From an uncultured beta proteobacterium (GTDB lineage: Bacteria > Pseudomonadota > Gammaproteobacteria > Burkholderiales > Burkholderiaceae_B), in assembly GCA_903821335.1 (NCBI GenBank), contig CAIJKV010000313.1, positions 1 through 32,462 of the forward strand: a DNA stretch of 32,462 nucleotides. The letters run 5' to 3'. The notes under the pieces were generated by a model. The model was not told where the DNA came from. It did no database searches and saw nothing but the letters and a program-made list of their open reading frames with translations. The position numbers and the translations under genes were made by a program. Positions 8,306-21,279 of the stretch are shown here, one piece after another. Position 1 is the first letter of the stretch. Each line of letters starts with the position of its first letter.

Positions 8306-9088
8306 ATGTTAAAAACTAAAACTGCTTTAGTCACAGGATCAATTTCTGGCTTAGGATTTGCGATTGCCAATCAGTTGGCACAAGCCGGTGCCTCAATTGT
8401 CCTGCATGGTCTCGAATCGGTTGAAATTGGTGCCCAGGCACGTCAAAAACTCATCAAACAGCACGGAGTGGATGTGATGGTCAGCCATGCTGATCTACGC
8501 CAGCCTACGGCGATAGAAGAGATGATGCAGCTGGCTGAACTAAGGTTTGGGCGTGTGGATATTGTCGTCAATAATGCGGTTGTTCGTCATTTCGGCGCAA
8601 CCGATACCCTGCTGACATCCGACTGGGATGAAGCATTGGCCGTGAATTTATCGGCAGCATTTCATACCGCGCGACTCGCATTGCCAGCAATGCGCGAGGT
8701 GAAATGGGGACGAATCATCAATATCTCATCGGTTTATGGACAAACAGCGACGGCTAATCGCATCGCCTATATCACGACAAAAACGGCGTTGATTGGGTTG
8801 ACGCGAGCAATCGCGATGGACGCTGCCAGTGACGGGATTACCTGTAATGCCTTATGCCCGGGAACGGTACCCACACCGCCCATTGTGGCGCGTATTGCAG
8901 GCATTGCCCAACGCGACGGCATCACGCTGGAACAGGCAGAAAGCGACTACATATCCAGCCGACACCCAACAGGACGGTTTGTAGCGATGGAAAATGTCGG
9001 CGCGTTAGCCGTCTTTGTGTGTAGTGATGCCGGTCAAGATATCACCGGTGCAGTGCTACCGATAGACGGTGGGTGGACGGTTGAGTGA
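8306..9088 (+). CDS. Short-chain dehydrogenase, 3-hydroxybutyrate-dehydrogenase-like with altered pocket
   Basis: This is a classical SDR of 260 residues with the cofactor motif TGSISGLG (10-17), NNA (89-91) and the catalytic set N114, S142, Y155, K159. Overall sequence and length follow bacterial D-3-hydroxybutyrate dehydrogenase, including the NLSAAFHTARLALP, WGRIINISS and IDGGWT stretches. Numbering matches the Pseudomonas fragi enzyme, whose substrate contacts I recall as Q94, H144, K152, W187, Q196 and W257. Here these are R94, Y144, R152, T187, R196 and W257, so only one is kept. The enzyme fold and NAD(P) use are secure, but the substrate is probably not 3-hydroxybutyrate. It stands alone just right of the candidate origin. 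The preceding ribosome binding site is weak. Confidence 0.9.
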   Translation: MLKTKTALVTGSISGLGFAIANQLAQAGASIVLHGLESVEIGAQARQKLIKQHGVDVMVSHADLRQPTAIEEMMQLAELRFGRVDIVVNNAVVRHFGATDTLLTSDWDEALAVNLSAAFHTARLALPAMREVKWGRIINISSVYGQTATANRIAYITTKTALIGLTRAIAMDAASDGITCNALCPGTVPTPPIVARIAGIAQRDGITLEQAESDYISSRHPTGRFVAMENVGALAVFVCSDAGQDITGAVLPIDGGWTVE

Positions 9089-9644
9089 TTTATTTTTCTA
9101 TTTTTATACTAAAAATTTTTTGCGTATATAAAGTTCGAATGACTGGATACTGAAGCGTGGGCAACCGCGATCAACGGCGGCAAACGCTGTGTAGCCGCCA
9201 TATCGGACCGGGCAAGGTTAGAGAGTAGAATGATACAAAAGTGATTAAATTGATTAATTCAGCAATGAGAAGTAGCACGTAATAAAAAGTTAAGCGTTGG
9301 CGTTTGCAGCCGTACACAATAAATACAGTTCAAAAAACCGTCGCACTGCAACGAACGATGAAATTTTAAAATGATTAACCAGAGTGGGCGCACTGGCACC
9401 AGTTGCGTTCGAAGGAAGCGTTGTTTGTCAAGGTAGTTGACAGAATGGAATGTGCTACTCGCAGTGCTGCTTGTGATGAAATCGCCATAAGAAGCACTTT
9501 ACAAGCAACGACGGCGGCCTATAGCAGCGAATCTGCGCTGTTGTATTGCTTCAGTTGTTGCACTTGCATGGTTAAAAAACGACCGATTGTGGAAGTCTGA
9601 ATGACTTTGTTCGAGATCGTTCGAGTGCGGGCGTATGTGGCGTA
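9089..9644. other. Non-coding region with traces of decayed genes
   Basis: No complete gene is seen. AT-rich sequence is interrupted by a GC-richer patch (9143-9241) that reads as about 33 open codons without a start. The TetR-like remnant described separately is at 9379-9600. The mosaic composition suggests gene decay rather than a designed regulatory region. Confidence 0.5.
9379..9600 (+). pseudogene. Possible remnant of a TetR-family regulator
   Basis: The open frame between stops contains LRSKEALFVKVVDRM. This is very like the end of the TetR DNA-binding domain, where an aromatic-x-x-F-x-SKEALF-x-x-VV pattern is typical. It is followed by CDEIAIRSTLQATTAAY, which could be the start of the ligand domain. 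The expected helix-turn-helix upstream is absent in any frame that I can find, there is no ATG start, and the rest does not resemble TetR. It is most likely a truncated, inactive gene. Confidence 0.35.
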
Positions 9645-9680
9645 TTGCCACAAAGTTGCATTTACAAAAGGCGTTTCAAA

Positions 9681-11771
9681 TTGTTGAGCGAATTAGATTT
9701 CTCCCCGAGCGAAGCGCACGCCGGGTTCATGAAAGTACTGAATCGGCACTTAAGCGTCGCAACCATTGACGCCCAGGGTTGCATCACCTATGCGAATGAC
9801 CACTTTTGCGAGATCAGTGGCTATCCGCGGGCAGAGTTGCTGGGTCAGCATCACAACGCACTAAGTTCAGGCATTCATCCATCTGACTTTTTCAAAAGCA
9901 TGTACGAAATGGCACTTGCTGGTGACGTCTGGCAAGGTGATATTTGTAATCGTGCAAAAAATGGACTTATTTATTGGCTGCAGACGACTATCGCCGCCAT
10001 TTGGGATGCCGACGGGATACTAACAATGCTTGTTGCTATCGGGACCGACGTTACTGCACAGAAAAAGAAATATGAGCAACTGGAGTTGTTGCAGGTCTGT
10101 ATTGAGCGCACGAATGACGTCATCGTCATCACAGAGGCCGAGCCAATCGATCTACCTGGCCCGCGGATCGTTTATGCGAACCAAGCCTTCGAGACGTTGA
10201 CCGGATATTCTCGCGAGGAAGTGATCGGCAAAACACCCCGTATCCTTCAGGGGCCGGAATCAGATCGTGCGCCACGAGATCGCATTCGCACGGCGCTGTC
10301 GCAATGGAAGTCCATTCGTGAAGAGATTCTCAATTACACAAAGGATGGACAAAAATTTTGGGCTGAACTGGAAATTTCACCCATTGCCAATGAGGCCGGT
10401 TGGTTCACCCACTGGATCGCAGTTCAGCGTGACATCACTCAGCGCAAGGCTAACGAGGAGCAGGCTCTTAAACTGGCGTTCTACGACTCACTGACAGGGA
10501 TGGCAAACCGGCGGTTGTTGATCGACCGACTCACGCAGGCGATCGCTTCCGCCTCGCGCACTGGGCTTGCTGGTGCCCTACTGTTTGTTGACCTTGATTT
10601 CTTTAAAACTATTAACGATACCCTTGGCCAAAATGCGGGTGACAAAATACTGAAATTGGTCGCGCAACGGCTCAATTCTTGCGTGCGTGAAGGTTATACG
10701 ACTGCGCGATTGGGCGGTGATGATTTCGTAATCATGCTTGAAGACCTGAGTGTTGATGCCACGCAGGCGGCACTCAGCGTCGAAGAACTTGGCAACAAGA
10801 TTTCAGCCGCGTTCATGCCGCCGTATCAAATCGATGGAAAGGACTATTGGATTTCGGCCAGCCTTGGCGCGACCCTATTTGGGCCGGATAGACCTCTCGT
10901 AGATGACCTACTTAAACAGGCCGAAATAGCCATGTATGCGGCAAAGGTTGCTGGGCGCGACATATTGCGGTTCTTTGATCCGCGGATGCAACAAGCTATT
11001 GACGCACGCGTGGCCATGCAGGATGGACTAGGTCTGGCGCTGAAACGCCGCGAATTTCAGTTGCATTACCAAATACAGGTGGACAGAGCAGGCAAGGCAG
11101 TGGGCGCCGAAGGATTGATCCGCTGGTCAAGGCCGGGGCTCGGACTTGTTCCTCCAGGACAATTTATCCCGCTGGCTGAAGAGACCGGACTGATTATCCC
11201 GATCGGCCTGTGGGTACTAGAAACGGCATGTGCCCAGATCAAAATCTGGCAACAGCATGAGGCGACCCGTCATCTTACGCTGTCGGTCAACGTCAGTGTC
11301 ATTCAGTTCCAGGCACCGGACTTTGTCGAACTGATCCGTGCTGTTGTGACACGCCATGGCATCGAGCCGACCCGACTGATGCTGGAACTCACCGAAAGCA
11401 TTATGGTCAAGAACGTCACTGAGACAATCTCAAAAATCAGCGAACTCAAGACCTTGGGAATATCGACGTCACTGGATGATTTCGGCACGGGCTATTCCTC
11501 ACTTCAATACCTGAAAAAGCTGCCCCTCGCTCAGTTGAAAATCGATCAGTCGTTTGTCCACGGCATGCTGGATGATGACCGTGAAAAGTCTATCGTGCAT
11601 ACGATTGTCGTGCTGGCACAAAGTATGGGCATGGACGTGATTGCTGAGGGTGTTGAAACGCAGGAGCAGTATCAGCTGTTGCTCACTGAAGGTTGTGTGA
11701 AGTTCCAAGGATACTTATTTGGCAGGCCACAGCCACTGGGACAGTTTGAACAAAATTTGAGACAGGGCTGA
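9681..11771 (+). CDS. PAS-PAS-GGDEF-EAL cyclic-di-GMP signalling protein
   Basis: The protein has about 696 residues from a TTG start at 9681, which has AAAAGG 9 nt upstream; the frame also opens at a TTG at 9645 and has an ATG at 9729. Numbering below is from 9681. Two PAS domains (about 20-130 and 135-265, with ITYANDHFCEISGY and IVYANQAFETLTGY) sense an unknown signal. The GGDEF domain has RLGGDDF at about 343-349, a D-for-E variant, and no clear RxxD inhibitory site. The EAL domain has EGL instead of EAL at 477-479 but keeps its other motifs: the TES, DDFGTGYSSL, KIDQSFV, AEGVET and FQGYLFGRP elements. There are no membrane segments, so it is cytoplasmic. Phosphodiesterase activity looks possible; cyclase activity is uncertain. 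Confidence 0.92.
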   Translation: MLSELDFSPSEAHAGFMKVLNRHLSVATIDAQGCITYANDHFCEISGYPRAELLGQHHNALSSGIHPSDFFKSMYEMALAGDVWQGDICNRAKNGLIYWLQTTIAAIWDADGILTMLVAIGTDVTAQKKKYEQLELLQVCIERTNDVIVITEAEPIDLPGPRIVYANQAFETLTGYSREEVIGKTPRILQGPESDRAPRDRIRTALSQWKSIREEILNYTKDGQKFWAELEISPIANEAGWFTHWIAVQRDITQRKANEEQALKLAFYDSLTGMANRRLLIDRLTQAIASASRTGLAGALLFVDLDFFKTINDTLGQNAGDKILKLVAQRLNSCVREGYTTARLGGDDFVIMLEDLSVDATQAALSVEELGNKISAAFMPPYQIDGKDYWISASLGATLFGPDRPLVDDLLKQAEIAMYAAKVAGRDILRFFDPRMQQAIDARVAMQDGLGLALKRREFQLHYQIQVDRAGKAVGAEGLIRWSRPGLGLVPPGQFIPLAEETGLIIPIGLWVLETACAQIKIWQQHEATRHLTLSVNVSVIQFQAPDFVELIRAVVTRHGIEPTRLMLELTESIMVKNVTETISKISELKTLGISTSLDDFGTGYSSLQYLKKLPLAQLKIDQSFVHGMLDDDREKSIVHTIVVLAQSMGMDVIAEGVETQEQYQLLLTEGCVKFQGYLFGRPQPLGQFEQNLRQG

Positions 11772-12002
11772 CTATTTTGATGTGCGACGGGCACCCTCGG
11801 CGTAGCCACGTTGACAGAGGCGGAGAGTTCGGGTGTGTTGTTTAAGAGAGCAGGCAGCACACTCGCTGAAATCAGCCGAGCCACAACGCTGGGTGTACAT
11901 CCAGAATTGCTCAAAACTTTTGAGACAGTTGCGCAAGCATGTGAATGGTTTGGCATATTCACGGGTTAGATCAGCTTTCTTTGAACGTCCTTGGGCGTCG
12001 AG
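11772..12002. other. Gap between convergent EAL-protein and mnmE genes
   Basis: There is no clear terminator. An open stretch on the plus strand (TTG at 11811 to the stop at 11969, 52 codons) reads as protein-like sequence, for example AGSTLAEISRATTLGVHPEL, but has no ribosome binding site and no family I recognise. It may be a relic of a larger gene. Confidence 0.3.
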
Positions 12003-13361
12003 CTATTTGCCAATGCAGAAGTGCGAAAAAATTTCACCAAGTAAATCATCTGGTGTCATTTTTCCGGTAATCGCACCCAGACTGTCATGCGCAAGGCGCA
12101 ATTCTTCGGCAAACAGGTCAAGAACACGGTCATCCTGGCTAGCGTGTTCCTGGGCAGCGGCAAGGTGGTCTTGGGCACGTCCCAGTGCATCAATATGACG
12201 TTGCCTGGCAAGCCAGGGCGACTCCTGACCCGGGTTCCAGCCGGCGAGTTCCAGTAGCCGTGAACGCAATGCATCTATGCCTTCGCCTGTCTTAACGGAT
12301 ATGCCAAGCACACCGGGCGAAAGTTGTGCCGGTGTGGGCAGCAAATCAACTTTGTTTAATACCCGCAGCACCACACTCTGTCTGGAGCGGGCCCGCTCAA
12401 TCTGCTCATCAAGATGCTGCGTAGGCGCCGCGGCGTCAATCAAGTGAAGTACGACATCGGCTGTGCGAATTTCCTGCCAGGCTTTTGCGATACCAATCGA
12501 TTCGATGGTGTCCAGACTATCGCGCAAACCAGCGGTGTCAATAACAGTGATAGGTACGCCAGAAAGGTGAATAAGCTGCGTAACTTTGTCGCGTGTTGTG
12601 CCAGCAATGTCCGTGACAATCGCCAGATCCTGACCCGACAGTGTATTGAGCAGGCTTGATTTTCCGACGTTTGGCTCGCCGGCCAGCACCACGTGCAGCC
12701 CTTCACGAAGCACCATACCTTGTTTGGACTGGGCAAGAATGTTATCGAGGTCGGCTCGCAACACCTGCAGCCTCGAGCGAGCCTGATATTTCTCGAGAAA
12801 CTCAATTTCCTCTTCGGGAAAATCCAGAGTGGCTTCGATCAGCATGCGTAATTCAACGATTGCTGTAGCCAGCGAATTGATGCGACGAGAAAACTCGCCC
12901 GACAACGAAGCCACTGCGGCGCGCGCACCGGCCTCGGACGAGGCATCAATCAGATCGGCGATTGCTTCGGCTTGTGCGAGGTCAATCTTGTCATTCAGAA
13001 ATGCACGCTGCGTAAACTCACCAGGATCAGCCAGACGTGCGTCGAAGGCTAGCCCCACGCCCAGACACCGGCGCAGCAGTTGTTGCATCACTGCGGGGCC
13101 GCCATGGCCCTGCAATTCGAGAACGTCCTCACCAGTAAAGGAATTTGGTGCCGGGAAAAAGAGTGCCAGGCCTTGGTCAATGGGCCTGCCGGATGCGTCG
13201 GGAAAGTCTAAATAATGCGCATGGCGTGGTATCAGGTGTTTCCCAAGCAAGGCATAAACAAAAGGCCCCAAAGAGGGGCCCGATACACGTACCACACCGA
13301 TGCCGCCCCGACCCGGGGCGGTGGCAATGGCAACAATCGGCTGGACTGTTGCGTGCGCCAT
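12003..13361 (-). CDS. mnmE: tRNA modification GTPase MnmE
   Basis: MnmE (TrmE) is the GTPase partner of MnmG in making cmnm5U34 in tRNA, using a folate one-carbon donor. The 452-residue protein has the N-terminal folate-binding domain ([20 protein letters not shown] and later [11 protein letters not shown]), then the G domain: G1 GEPNVGKSS near residue 225, [16 protein letters not shown] and NKVD. It ends in the invariant FCIGK, whose Cys is required for modification. Its start overlaps the yidC stop by one base (TAATG), so it is the last gene of the rpmH-rnpA-yidD-yidC-mnmE cluster. Confidence 0.97.
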   Translation of the reverse strand: MAHATVQPIVAIATAPGRGGIGVVRVSGPSLGPFVYALLGKHLIPRHAHYLDFPDASGRPIDQGLALFFPAPNSFTGEDVLELQGHGGPAVMQQLLRRCLGVGLAFDARLADPGEFTQRAFLNDKIDLAQAEAIADLIDASSEAGARAAVASLSGEFSRRINSLATAIVELRMLIEATLDFPEEEIEFLEKYQARSRLQVLRADLDNILAQSKQGMVLREGLHVVLAGEPNVGKSSLLNTLSGQDLAIVTDIAGTTRDKVTQLIHLSGVPITVIDTAGLRDSLDTIESIGIAKAWQEIRTADVVLHLIDAAAPTQHLDEQIERARSRQSVVLRVLNKVDLLPTPAQLSPGVLGISVKTGEGIDALRSRLLELAGWNPGQESPWLARQRHIDALGRAQDHLAAAQEHASQDDRVLDLFAEELRLAHDSLGAITGKMTPDDLLGEIFSHFCIGK

Positions 13362-15064
13362 TAACGATGAGGAGCCGCAGCGATTTTCGCCATTTTATGG
13401 GTGATGTACCACTGCTGGGCGATCGACAGGATGTTGTTTACACACCAGTACAACACCAGACCTGATGGGAAGAAGAACATCATTCCACCAAAAACCAGCG
13501 GCATGAACATCATGACCTTGGCTTGCATTGGATCAGGAGGCGTGGGGTTCAACTTCATCTGCAGGAACATCGTTGCCATCATGATGGCCGGCAAAATAAA
13601 GTAGGGATCCTTTACCGACAGATCATGGACCCAGAAAATCCAGGGCGCGTCACGAAGTTCAACACTGGACAACAGCACGTTGTAAAGCGAAATGAACACT
13701 GGAATCTGAATCACAATCGGCAGGCAGCCACCCAACGGATTGATCTTTTCCGTCCGGTACATTTCCATCATTGCCGCGTTCAGCTTTTGACGATCGTCAC
13801 CAAACTTCTCTTTCAGTGCCTGCAGGCGGGGCGCAACCTGCTTCATTTTTGCCATGGAGCGATAGCTGGCTGCCGACAATGGATAAAACGCAGCCTTGAT
13901 CAGGAAGGTCAGGGCGACAATGGTCCAACCCCAGTTACCAAGAAGGAGGTGCAGCCAGGTCATCAGGGAAAACAGTGGCTTTGCAATAATGGTCAGCAAG
14001 CCGTAATCGACGACAAGTTCAAGGCCTGGGGCAACCGCTTCAAGCGCGCCCTGATCTTGCGGACCAATCCAGAGTCTCGAATTGATGGTGACGTTGCTAT
14101 TGGGACTGATGGCGCCGACGGGCTCCATGCTGCGCACAGCGAACAGGTTCTTATCGAGTTCTGTCACTTCGTAATTGCGACTCTTTCCTTGAGGGGGTAC
14201 CCAGGCAGTCACAAAGTAATGTTGAACGATGGCAAACCAGCCATTATCAGCCTGCTTGACGTAGCTTGCTTTGTGCTTTTCCACGTCCTGGAAGGTGACT
14301 TTCTGGAATTTGTCCTGTTCGGAATAAATCGCCGTACCGAAAAAGTTGGCCGGGCCGCTCAGGAAGCTTGGGCCAGCATTTGCGGTCGCCGGAGGCGTGC
14401 CATCGCGGGTAATTTGCAGATAGACAAAGGGCGACACGGGTGCGGCAGAAAGGTTTTCAATCTGGTGGTCGACATCGATGGCGTAACTGCCTCGGTGCAA
14501 GGTGAACGTCTTGGTGAGCCTGACGCCATCGGACTCGGAAGCAAATTTGACTACCAGCGTGTCACCATTTAGCTCACGGGCTTCGCTGATCAGGGTAAAG
14601 GGGCTCAGGTGCGACGGAAACTGTGCACCAGCCGGTGCGCCGGTCAGGCCAGACTGGATGATATAGGTGCGGTCTTTGGTTCGTTGAAGCAGGACTTCGG
14701 GCGCGGCCTTGTCGTCAGAGGAAGGAAACGCAAGGAGGTCTGCATGAATGAGCTGTGCGCCCTGCAGGTCAAAGGTGAGTGCCAGAACGTCTGTCTTGAC
14801 GACGACGGTCTGGGGTTGTGCCGAGGCCACTGGCGCTGCCCCGGGAACCGTCCCCGCGCTCGTAGCGGTGGGTGCGGCGGATGCCGGAGCGCTAGGTACG
14901 CCGTTGATCAGGGAACTGTCTGCCCCGGTCGCCCCGTCTTTCGGGGCGGTCTGGGTAGCGGGCCCGAAGAGAGGTGCCTTGCCTTGATGCGTCTGCCAGT
15001 TGTTCCACAGCATCAGCAGGGAAAACGAAAAAATCATCAATAGGACGGTGCGTCGGATATCCAT
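13361..15064 (-). CDS. yidC: Membrane protein insertase YidC
   Basis: YidC inserts and folds inner-membrane proteins, alone or with SecYEG. The 567-residue protein has an N-terminal membrane anchor ([18 protein letters not shown]), a low-complexity Ala/Pro/Thr linker and the large periplasmic domain of Gram-negative YidC. The C-terminal five-helix core has [39 protein letters not shown] and [13 protein letters not shown]. The length agrees with proteobacterial YidC (about 550 residues). It lies 50 bp after yidD and overlaps mnmE. Confidence 0.97.
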   Translation of the reverse strand: MDIRRTVLLMIFSFSLLMLWNNWQTHQGKAPLFGPATQTAPKDGATGADSSLINGVPSAPASAAPTATSAGTVPGAAPVASAQPQTVVVKTDVLALTFDLQGAQLIHADLLAFPSSDDKAAPEVLLQRTKDRTYIIQSGLTGAPAGAQFPSHLSPFTLISEARELNGDTLVVKFASESDGVRLTKTFTLHRGSYAIDVDHQIENLSAAPVSPFVYLQITRDGTPPATANAGPSFLSGPANFFGTAIYSEQDKFQKVTFQDVEKHKASYVKQADNGWFAIVQHYFVTAWVPPQGKSRNYEVTELDKNLFAVRSMEPVGAISPNSNVTINSRLWIGPQDQGALEAVAPGLELVVDYGLLTIIAKPLFSLMTWLHLLLGNWGWTIVALTFLIKAAFYPLSAASYRSMAKMKQVAPRLQALKEKFGDDRQKLNAAMMEMYRTEKINPLGGCLPIVIQIPVFISLYNVLLSSVELRDAPWIFWVHDLSVKDPYFILPAIMMATMFLQMKLNPTPPDPMQAKVMMFMPLVFGGMMFFFPSGLVLYWCVNNILSIAQQWYITHKMAKIAAAPHR

Positions 15065-15114
15065 TCTTGCCTAATAATATGTAGAGCCAACTGGTGAAGG
15101 GTGGCAGTTTAGCT

Positions 15115-15384
15115 TTATTCGGTGTGACTGCGTGGTAATGGCGTACTTTTGCTCTGGCAGCCGCCCGGCTTGTGAGGTACGGGGTCATCGCCACCCTGGC
15201 ACCATGGGTGGCAACGGCCAATGCGCCGTAGTGCAAGCCAACTGCCGCGACCGGGACCCCAGGTCTCGATGGCTTCGATGGCGTAGGAGGAGCAAGTTGG
15301 CGAAAAACGACAGGATTGGCCCAACCAAGGGCTAAGGAAAAACTTATACGCCCGAATCGGCGCGGTGAGCAGGAATGTGATCAT
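15115..15384 (-). CDS. yidD: Membrane protein insertion efficiency factor YidD
   Basis: YidD is a small membrane-associated protein that aids membrane-protein insertion. The 89 residues contain the family core [34 protein letters not shown] and [17 protein letters not shown], with the conserved cysteines. The ATG overlaps the rnpA stop (ATGA), so translation is coupled. The order rpmH-rnpA-yidD-yidC is almost universal in proteobacteria. Confidence 0.95.
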   Translation of the reverse strand: MITFLLTAPIRAYKFFLSPWLGQSCRFSPTCSSYAIEAIETWGPGRGSWLALRRIGRCHPWCQGGDDPVPHKPGGCQSKSTPLPRSHTE

Positions 15385-15761
15385 CGAGCCGCTCGGGAAA
15401 AGTGGCTATCTGCTTCCTGACGCGCAAGTGTTTTGAGCACAGTCAGCGAGCAGGCATCGATACGACGGTGAAGGCGCACGACATAATCTGCCGGGGGAAG
15501 CTGCAGGCGTTGTAAGCGAAACGCTTCCCTGACGACACGTTTGAGCGCATTGCGCGTGGATGCCCGCTGCGCGAGCCGCTTGGCCATGATCAACCCGAGT
15601 CGGGCGATCGGGGCAGCGACTTCATCGCTAGCCAAAGCAAGTGTTGGGTGGGCGGTCACAATGAAATACGCCCCACGGGCGATCCGCTTGCCAGCCAAGG
15701 CTGCAGCAAATTCGGTGGGGCGGTGCAGGCGTGCCGCCGCGGGAAACGTGGCGCGTGACAT
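15381..15761 (-). CDS. rnpA: Ribonuclease P protein component
   Basis: RnpA is the protein subunit of RNase P and helps the RNA subunit cut tRNA 5' leaders. The 126-residue basic protein has [11 protein letters not shown] near the start and the family's central basic helix [17 protein letters not shown] (the RNR motif appears as RNA). This is followed by [10 protein letters not shown]. The ATG at 15761 is used; a GTG one codon upstream is possible. It lies 61 bp after rpmH and overlaps yidD by four bases. Confidence 0.95.
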   Translation of the reverse strand: MSRATFPAAARLHRPTEFAAALAGKRIARGAYFIVTAHPTLALASDEVAAPIARLGLIMAKRLAQRASTRNALKRVVREAFRLQRLQLPPADYVVRLHRRIDACSLTVLKTLARQEADSHFSRAAR

Positions 15762-15822
15762 CACGACAGGTCCGGTCTGCGCACGAAAGATACAGCGAGC
15801 GTGTGCGACGCAAACAGGTGTG

Positions 15823-15957
15823 TTAGACGGCCAGACGCTTGCGGCCTTTGGCGCGACGAGCGTTGATCACGGCACGACCACCACGGGTCTTCATGCGGAC
15901 ACGAAAGCCATGCGTGCGTTTGCGGCGGGTAACTGAAGGTTGGTAAGTACGTTTCAT
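15823..15957 (-). CDS. rpmH: Ribosomal protein bL34
   Basis: This is a 44-residue large-subunit ribosomal protein. It starts MKRTYQPS and contains the conserved [18 protein letters not shown] and a basic C-terminus ending AKGRKRLAV, which fixes both identity and start. The same frame is open further upstream but nothing there belongs to the protein. It is the first gene of the minus-strand cluster and diverges from dnaA across a 179-bp gap, the standard arrangement. Confidence 0.97.
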   Translation of the reverse strand: MKRTYQPSVTRRKRTHGFRVRMKTRGGRAVINARRAKGRKRLAV

Positions 15958-16013
15958 GATAAAAGCCCAGATCAAAGAGCGAAAAAGTTTTGGATAATTC
16001 TGCGAAGCCCTCC

Positions 16014-16042
16014 ATTTCAGCAAAAAATGCGTAATTAGTCAA
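16014..16042 (-). promoter_or_regulatory. Possible rpmH-cluster promoter
   Basis: The minus strand has TTGACT (16037-16042), a 17-bp spacer and TGAAAT (16014-16019). The -35 is good and the -10 is weak. The predicted start would be near 16007, giving a leader of about 50 nt before rpmH. Confidence 0.35.
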
Positions 16043-16082
16043 ATAGTTAGGAAAGGAGGGCGGGTTTTACCGTAAACCTGCC

Positions 16083-16091
16083 TGTGGATAA
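16083..16091 (-). promoter_or_regulatory. DnaA box upstream of dnaA
   Basis: The minus strand reads the consensus TTATCCACA, 46 bp before the dnaA start. A single box in this position fits autoregulation of dnaA rather than an origin; no cluster of boxes is present in 15958-16136. Confidence 0.6.
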
Positions 16092-16136
16092 CCAACCCGT
16101 TGACAGGGTAGAATCAGGGTTTGATCAGCGAGTCAC

Positions 16137-17573
16137 ATGAACGAGTTCTGGCAGTCCTGCGTCATTCGGCTTGAGCAGGAATTTCCCCCCCAGCAAATCA
16201 GCGCGTGGATCCGTCCACTGGTTCTGCTCGCCTACGATGAGTCGCAGGCGCAGTTGCGTTTCTCCGCGCCCAACCGTTTCAAGCTCGAGTGGGTCCGCAA
16301 GAATTTCGCCCACCAGATCGAAGTGTTTGCCACGGAATGGTTCAAGCAACCCATACAGGTTTCCTTTGAGCTGCCGTCAGGCACGGCCACGGTCGTGCGC
16401 GACACCCGCCACAACGGCTCGACAGCGGCATTGCAACCAACGGCTGGCGAAGCGAAGGCCCTGAGCGGCACGGCACAACCGGCAATGTCGGGTCCAGGCG
16501 CATCCGTGCCCGTTGTGCAGTCCGTCTCGGCAGTGACCTCGGTAGATGAAAAATCCCGTCTGAACACTGACCTGACCTTTGAAAATTTTGTCACCGGAAA
16601 GGCCAACCAGCTCGCGCGCGCCGCAGCCTTGCAGGTGGCCGAAAATCCAGGCACGTCATATAACCCGCTATTTCTGTACGGTGGCGTGGGGCTGGGTAAA
16701 ACGCACCTGATACACGCGATTGGCAATGCCATGGTGGCTGCCGGGACGGGTGTGCGCGTGCGTTACGTTCACGCTGATCAGTACGTGTCCGATGTGGTCA
16801 AGGCCTATCAGCGCAAAGCCTTTGATGAATTCAAGCGTTTTTATCACTCTCTTGATTTGTTGCTGATTGACGACATTCAGTTTTTTTCCGGCAAAAGTCG
16901 CACTCAGGAAGAGTTCTTCTACGCGTTCGAAGCCATGGTGGCGCAGCGTAAACAAATCATCATCACCAGCGATACCTATCCCAAGGAACTGGCTGGTATC
17001 GACACCCGGCTGATTTCCCGGTTTGATTCGGGATTGACCGTCGCCATTGAGCCGCCCGAACTCGAAATGCGCGTCGCGATTTTGCTGCGCAAGGCAGAAT
17101 CCGAAGGCTTGCCGATGCCAGAGGAAGTCGCGTTTTTTATCGCGAAACATCTGCGCAGCAACGTGCGTGAACTGGAAGGTGCTTTGCGCAAAGTGTTGGC
17201 TTATGCCCGCTTTCATGGTCGCGACGTCGTCAACGTTGATATTTGTAAAGACGCGCTCAAGGACCTGTTGTCTGTGTCAAACGGTCAGGTCACAGTCGAG
17301 AATATTCAGAAGACGGTCGCAGATTACTACAAGATAAAACTGCCCGATATGTACTCAAAACGTCGGCCAGCCAATATTGCAATGCCGCGCCAGGTCGCCA
17401 TGTACCTGGCCAAGGAACTGACGCAGAAAAGCTTGCCTGAAATCGGCGAATTGTTTGGTGGCAGGGACCATACGACCGTGCTGCACGCCGTGCGCAAAAT
17501 TTCAGATTTGCGTGCCAAACAGACTGAACTTAACCATACGCTGCATGTACTCGAACAAACTCTAAAGGGATAA
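16137..17573 (+). CDS. dnaA: Chromosomal replication initiator DnaA
   Basis: DnaA binds DnaA boxes at oriC and opens the duplex to start replication. The 478-residue protein has domain I (1 to about 85), a variable Ala/Ser/Val-rich linker (about 85-140), and the AAA+ domain, which starts near [10 protein letters not shown]. Walker A is GGVGLGKT (182-189) and Walker [10 protein letters not shown]. Domain IV has the DNA-binding signature [15 protein letters not shown]. Length and architecture are ordinary for betaproteobacteria. dnaN follows after 3 bp. Confidence 0.98.
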   Translation: MNEFWQSCVIRLEQEFPPQQISAWIRPLVLLAYDESQAQLRFSAPNRFKLEWVRKNFAHQIEVFATEWFKQPIQVSFELPSGTATVVRDTRHNGSTAALQPTAGEAKALSGTAQPAMSGPGASVPVVQSVSAVTSVDEKSRLNTDLTFENFVTGKANQLARAAALQVAENPGTSYNPLFLYGGVGLGKTHLIHAIGNAMVAAGTGVRVRYVHADQYVSDVVKAYQRKAFDEFKRFYHSLDLLLIDDIQFFSGKSRTQEEFFYAFEAMVAQRKQIIITSDTYPKELAGIDTRLISRFDSGLTVAIEPPELEMRVAILLRKAESEGLPMPEEVAFFIAKHLRSNVRELEGALRKVLAYARFHGRDVVNVDICKDALKDLLSVSNGQVTVENIQKTVADYYKIKLPDMYSKRRPANIAMPRQVAMYLAKELTQKSLPEIGELFGGRDHTTVLHAVRKISDLRAKQTELNHTLHVLEQTLKG

Positions 17574-17576
17574 TCC

Positions 17577-21178
<3,602 letters not shown>

Positions 21179-21218
21179 GGCTGTTTCGAACAATCCTGCG
21201 GCGTACTGCAGGCGCAAG

Positions 21219-21255
21219 AAAAAAACCAGACGTCTTAAAAACGCCTGGTTTTTTT
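21219..21255. terminator. Bidirectional intrinsic terminator between gyrB and dcuB
   Basis: A hairpin has arms AAAAAAACCAG and CTGGTTTTTTT with an inner CG pairing around an A-rich loop. A run of seven T follows on either strand. It lies between the convergent gyrB and dcuB genes and can stop transcription from both sides. Confidence 0.85.
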
Positions 21256-21279
21256 CTGTCAAACGCCAGTCAGAGCGGG

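Noticed and set aside
13523-14572. Long open frame of 349 codons opposite yidC
   Set aside because: It is antisense to a certain yidC gene, and its sequence has no family features; it is a shadow of codon bias.
15958-16136. rpmH-dnaA gap as the replication origin
   Set aside because: This is the classical place in some bacteria, but the gap is only 179 bp and holds a single DnaA box, which fits dnaA autoregulation better.
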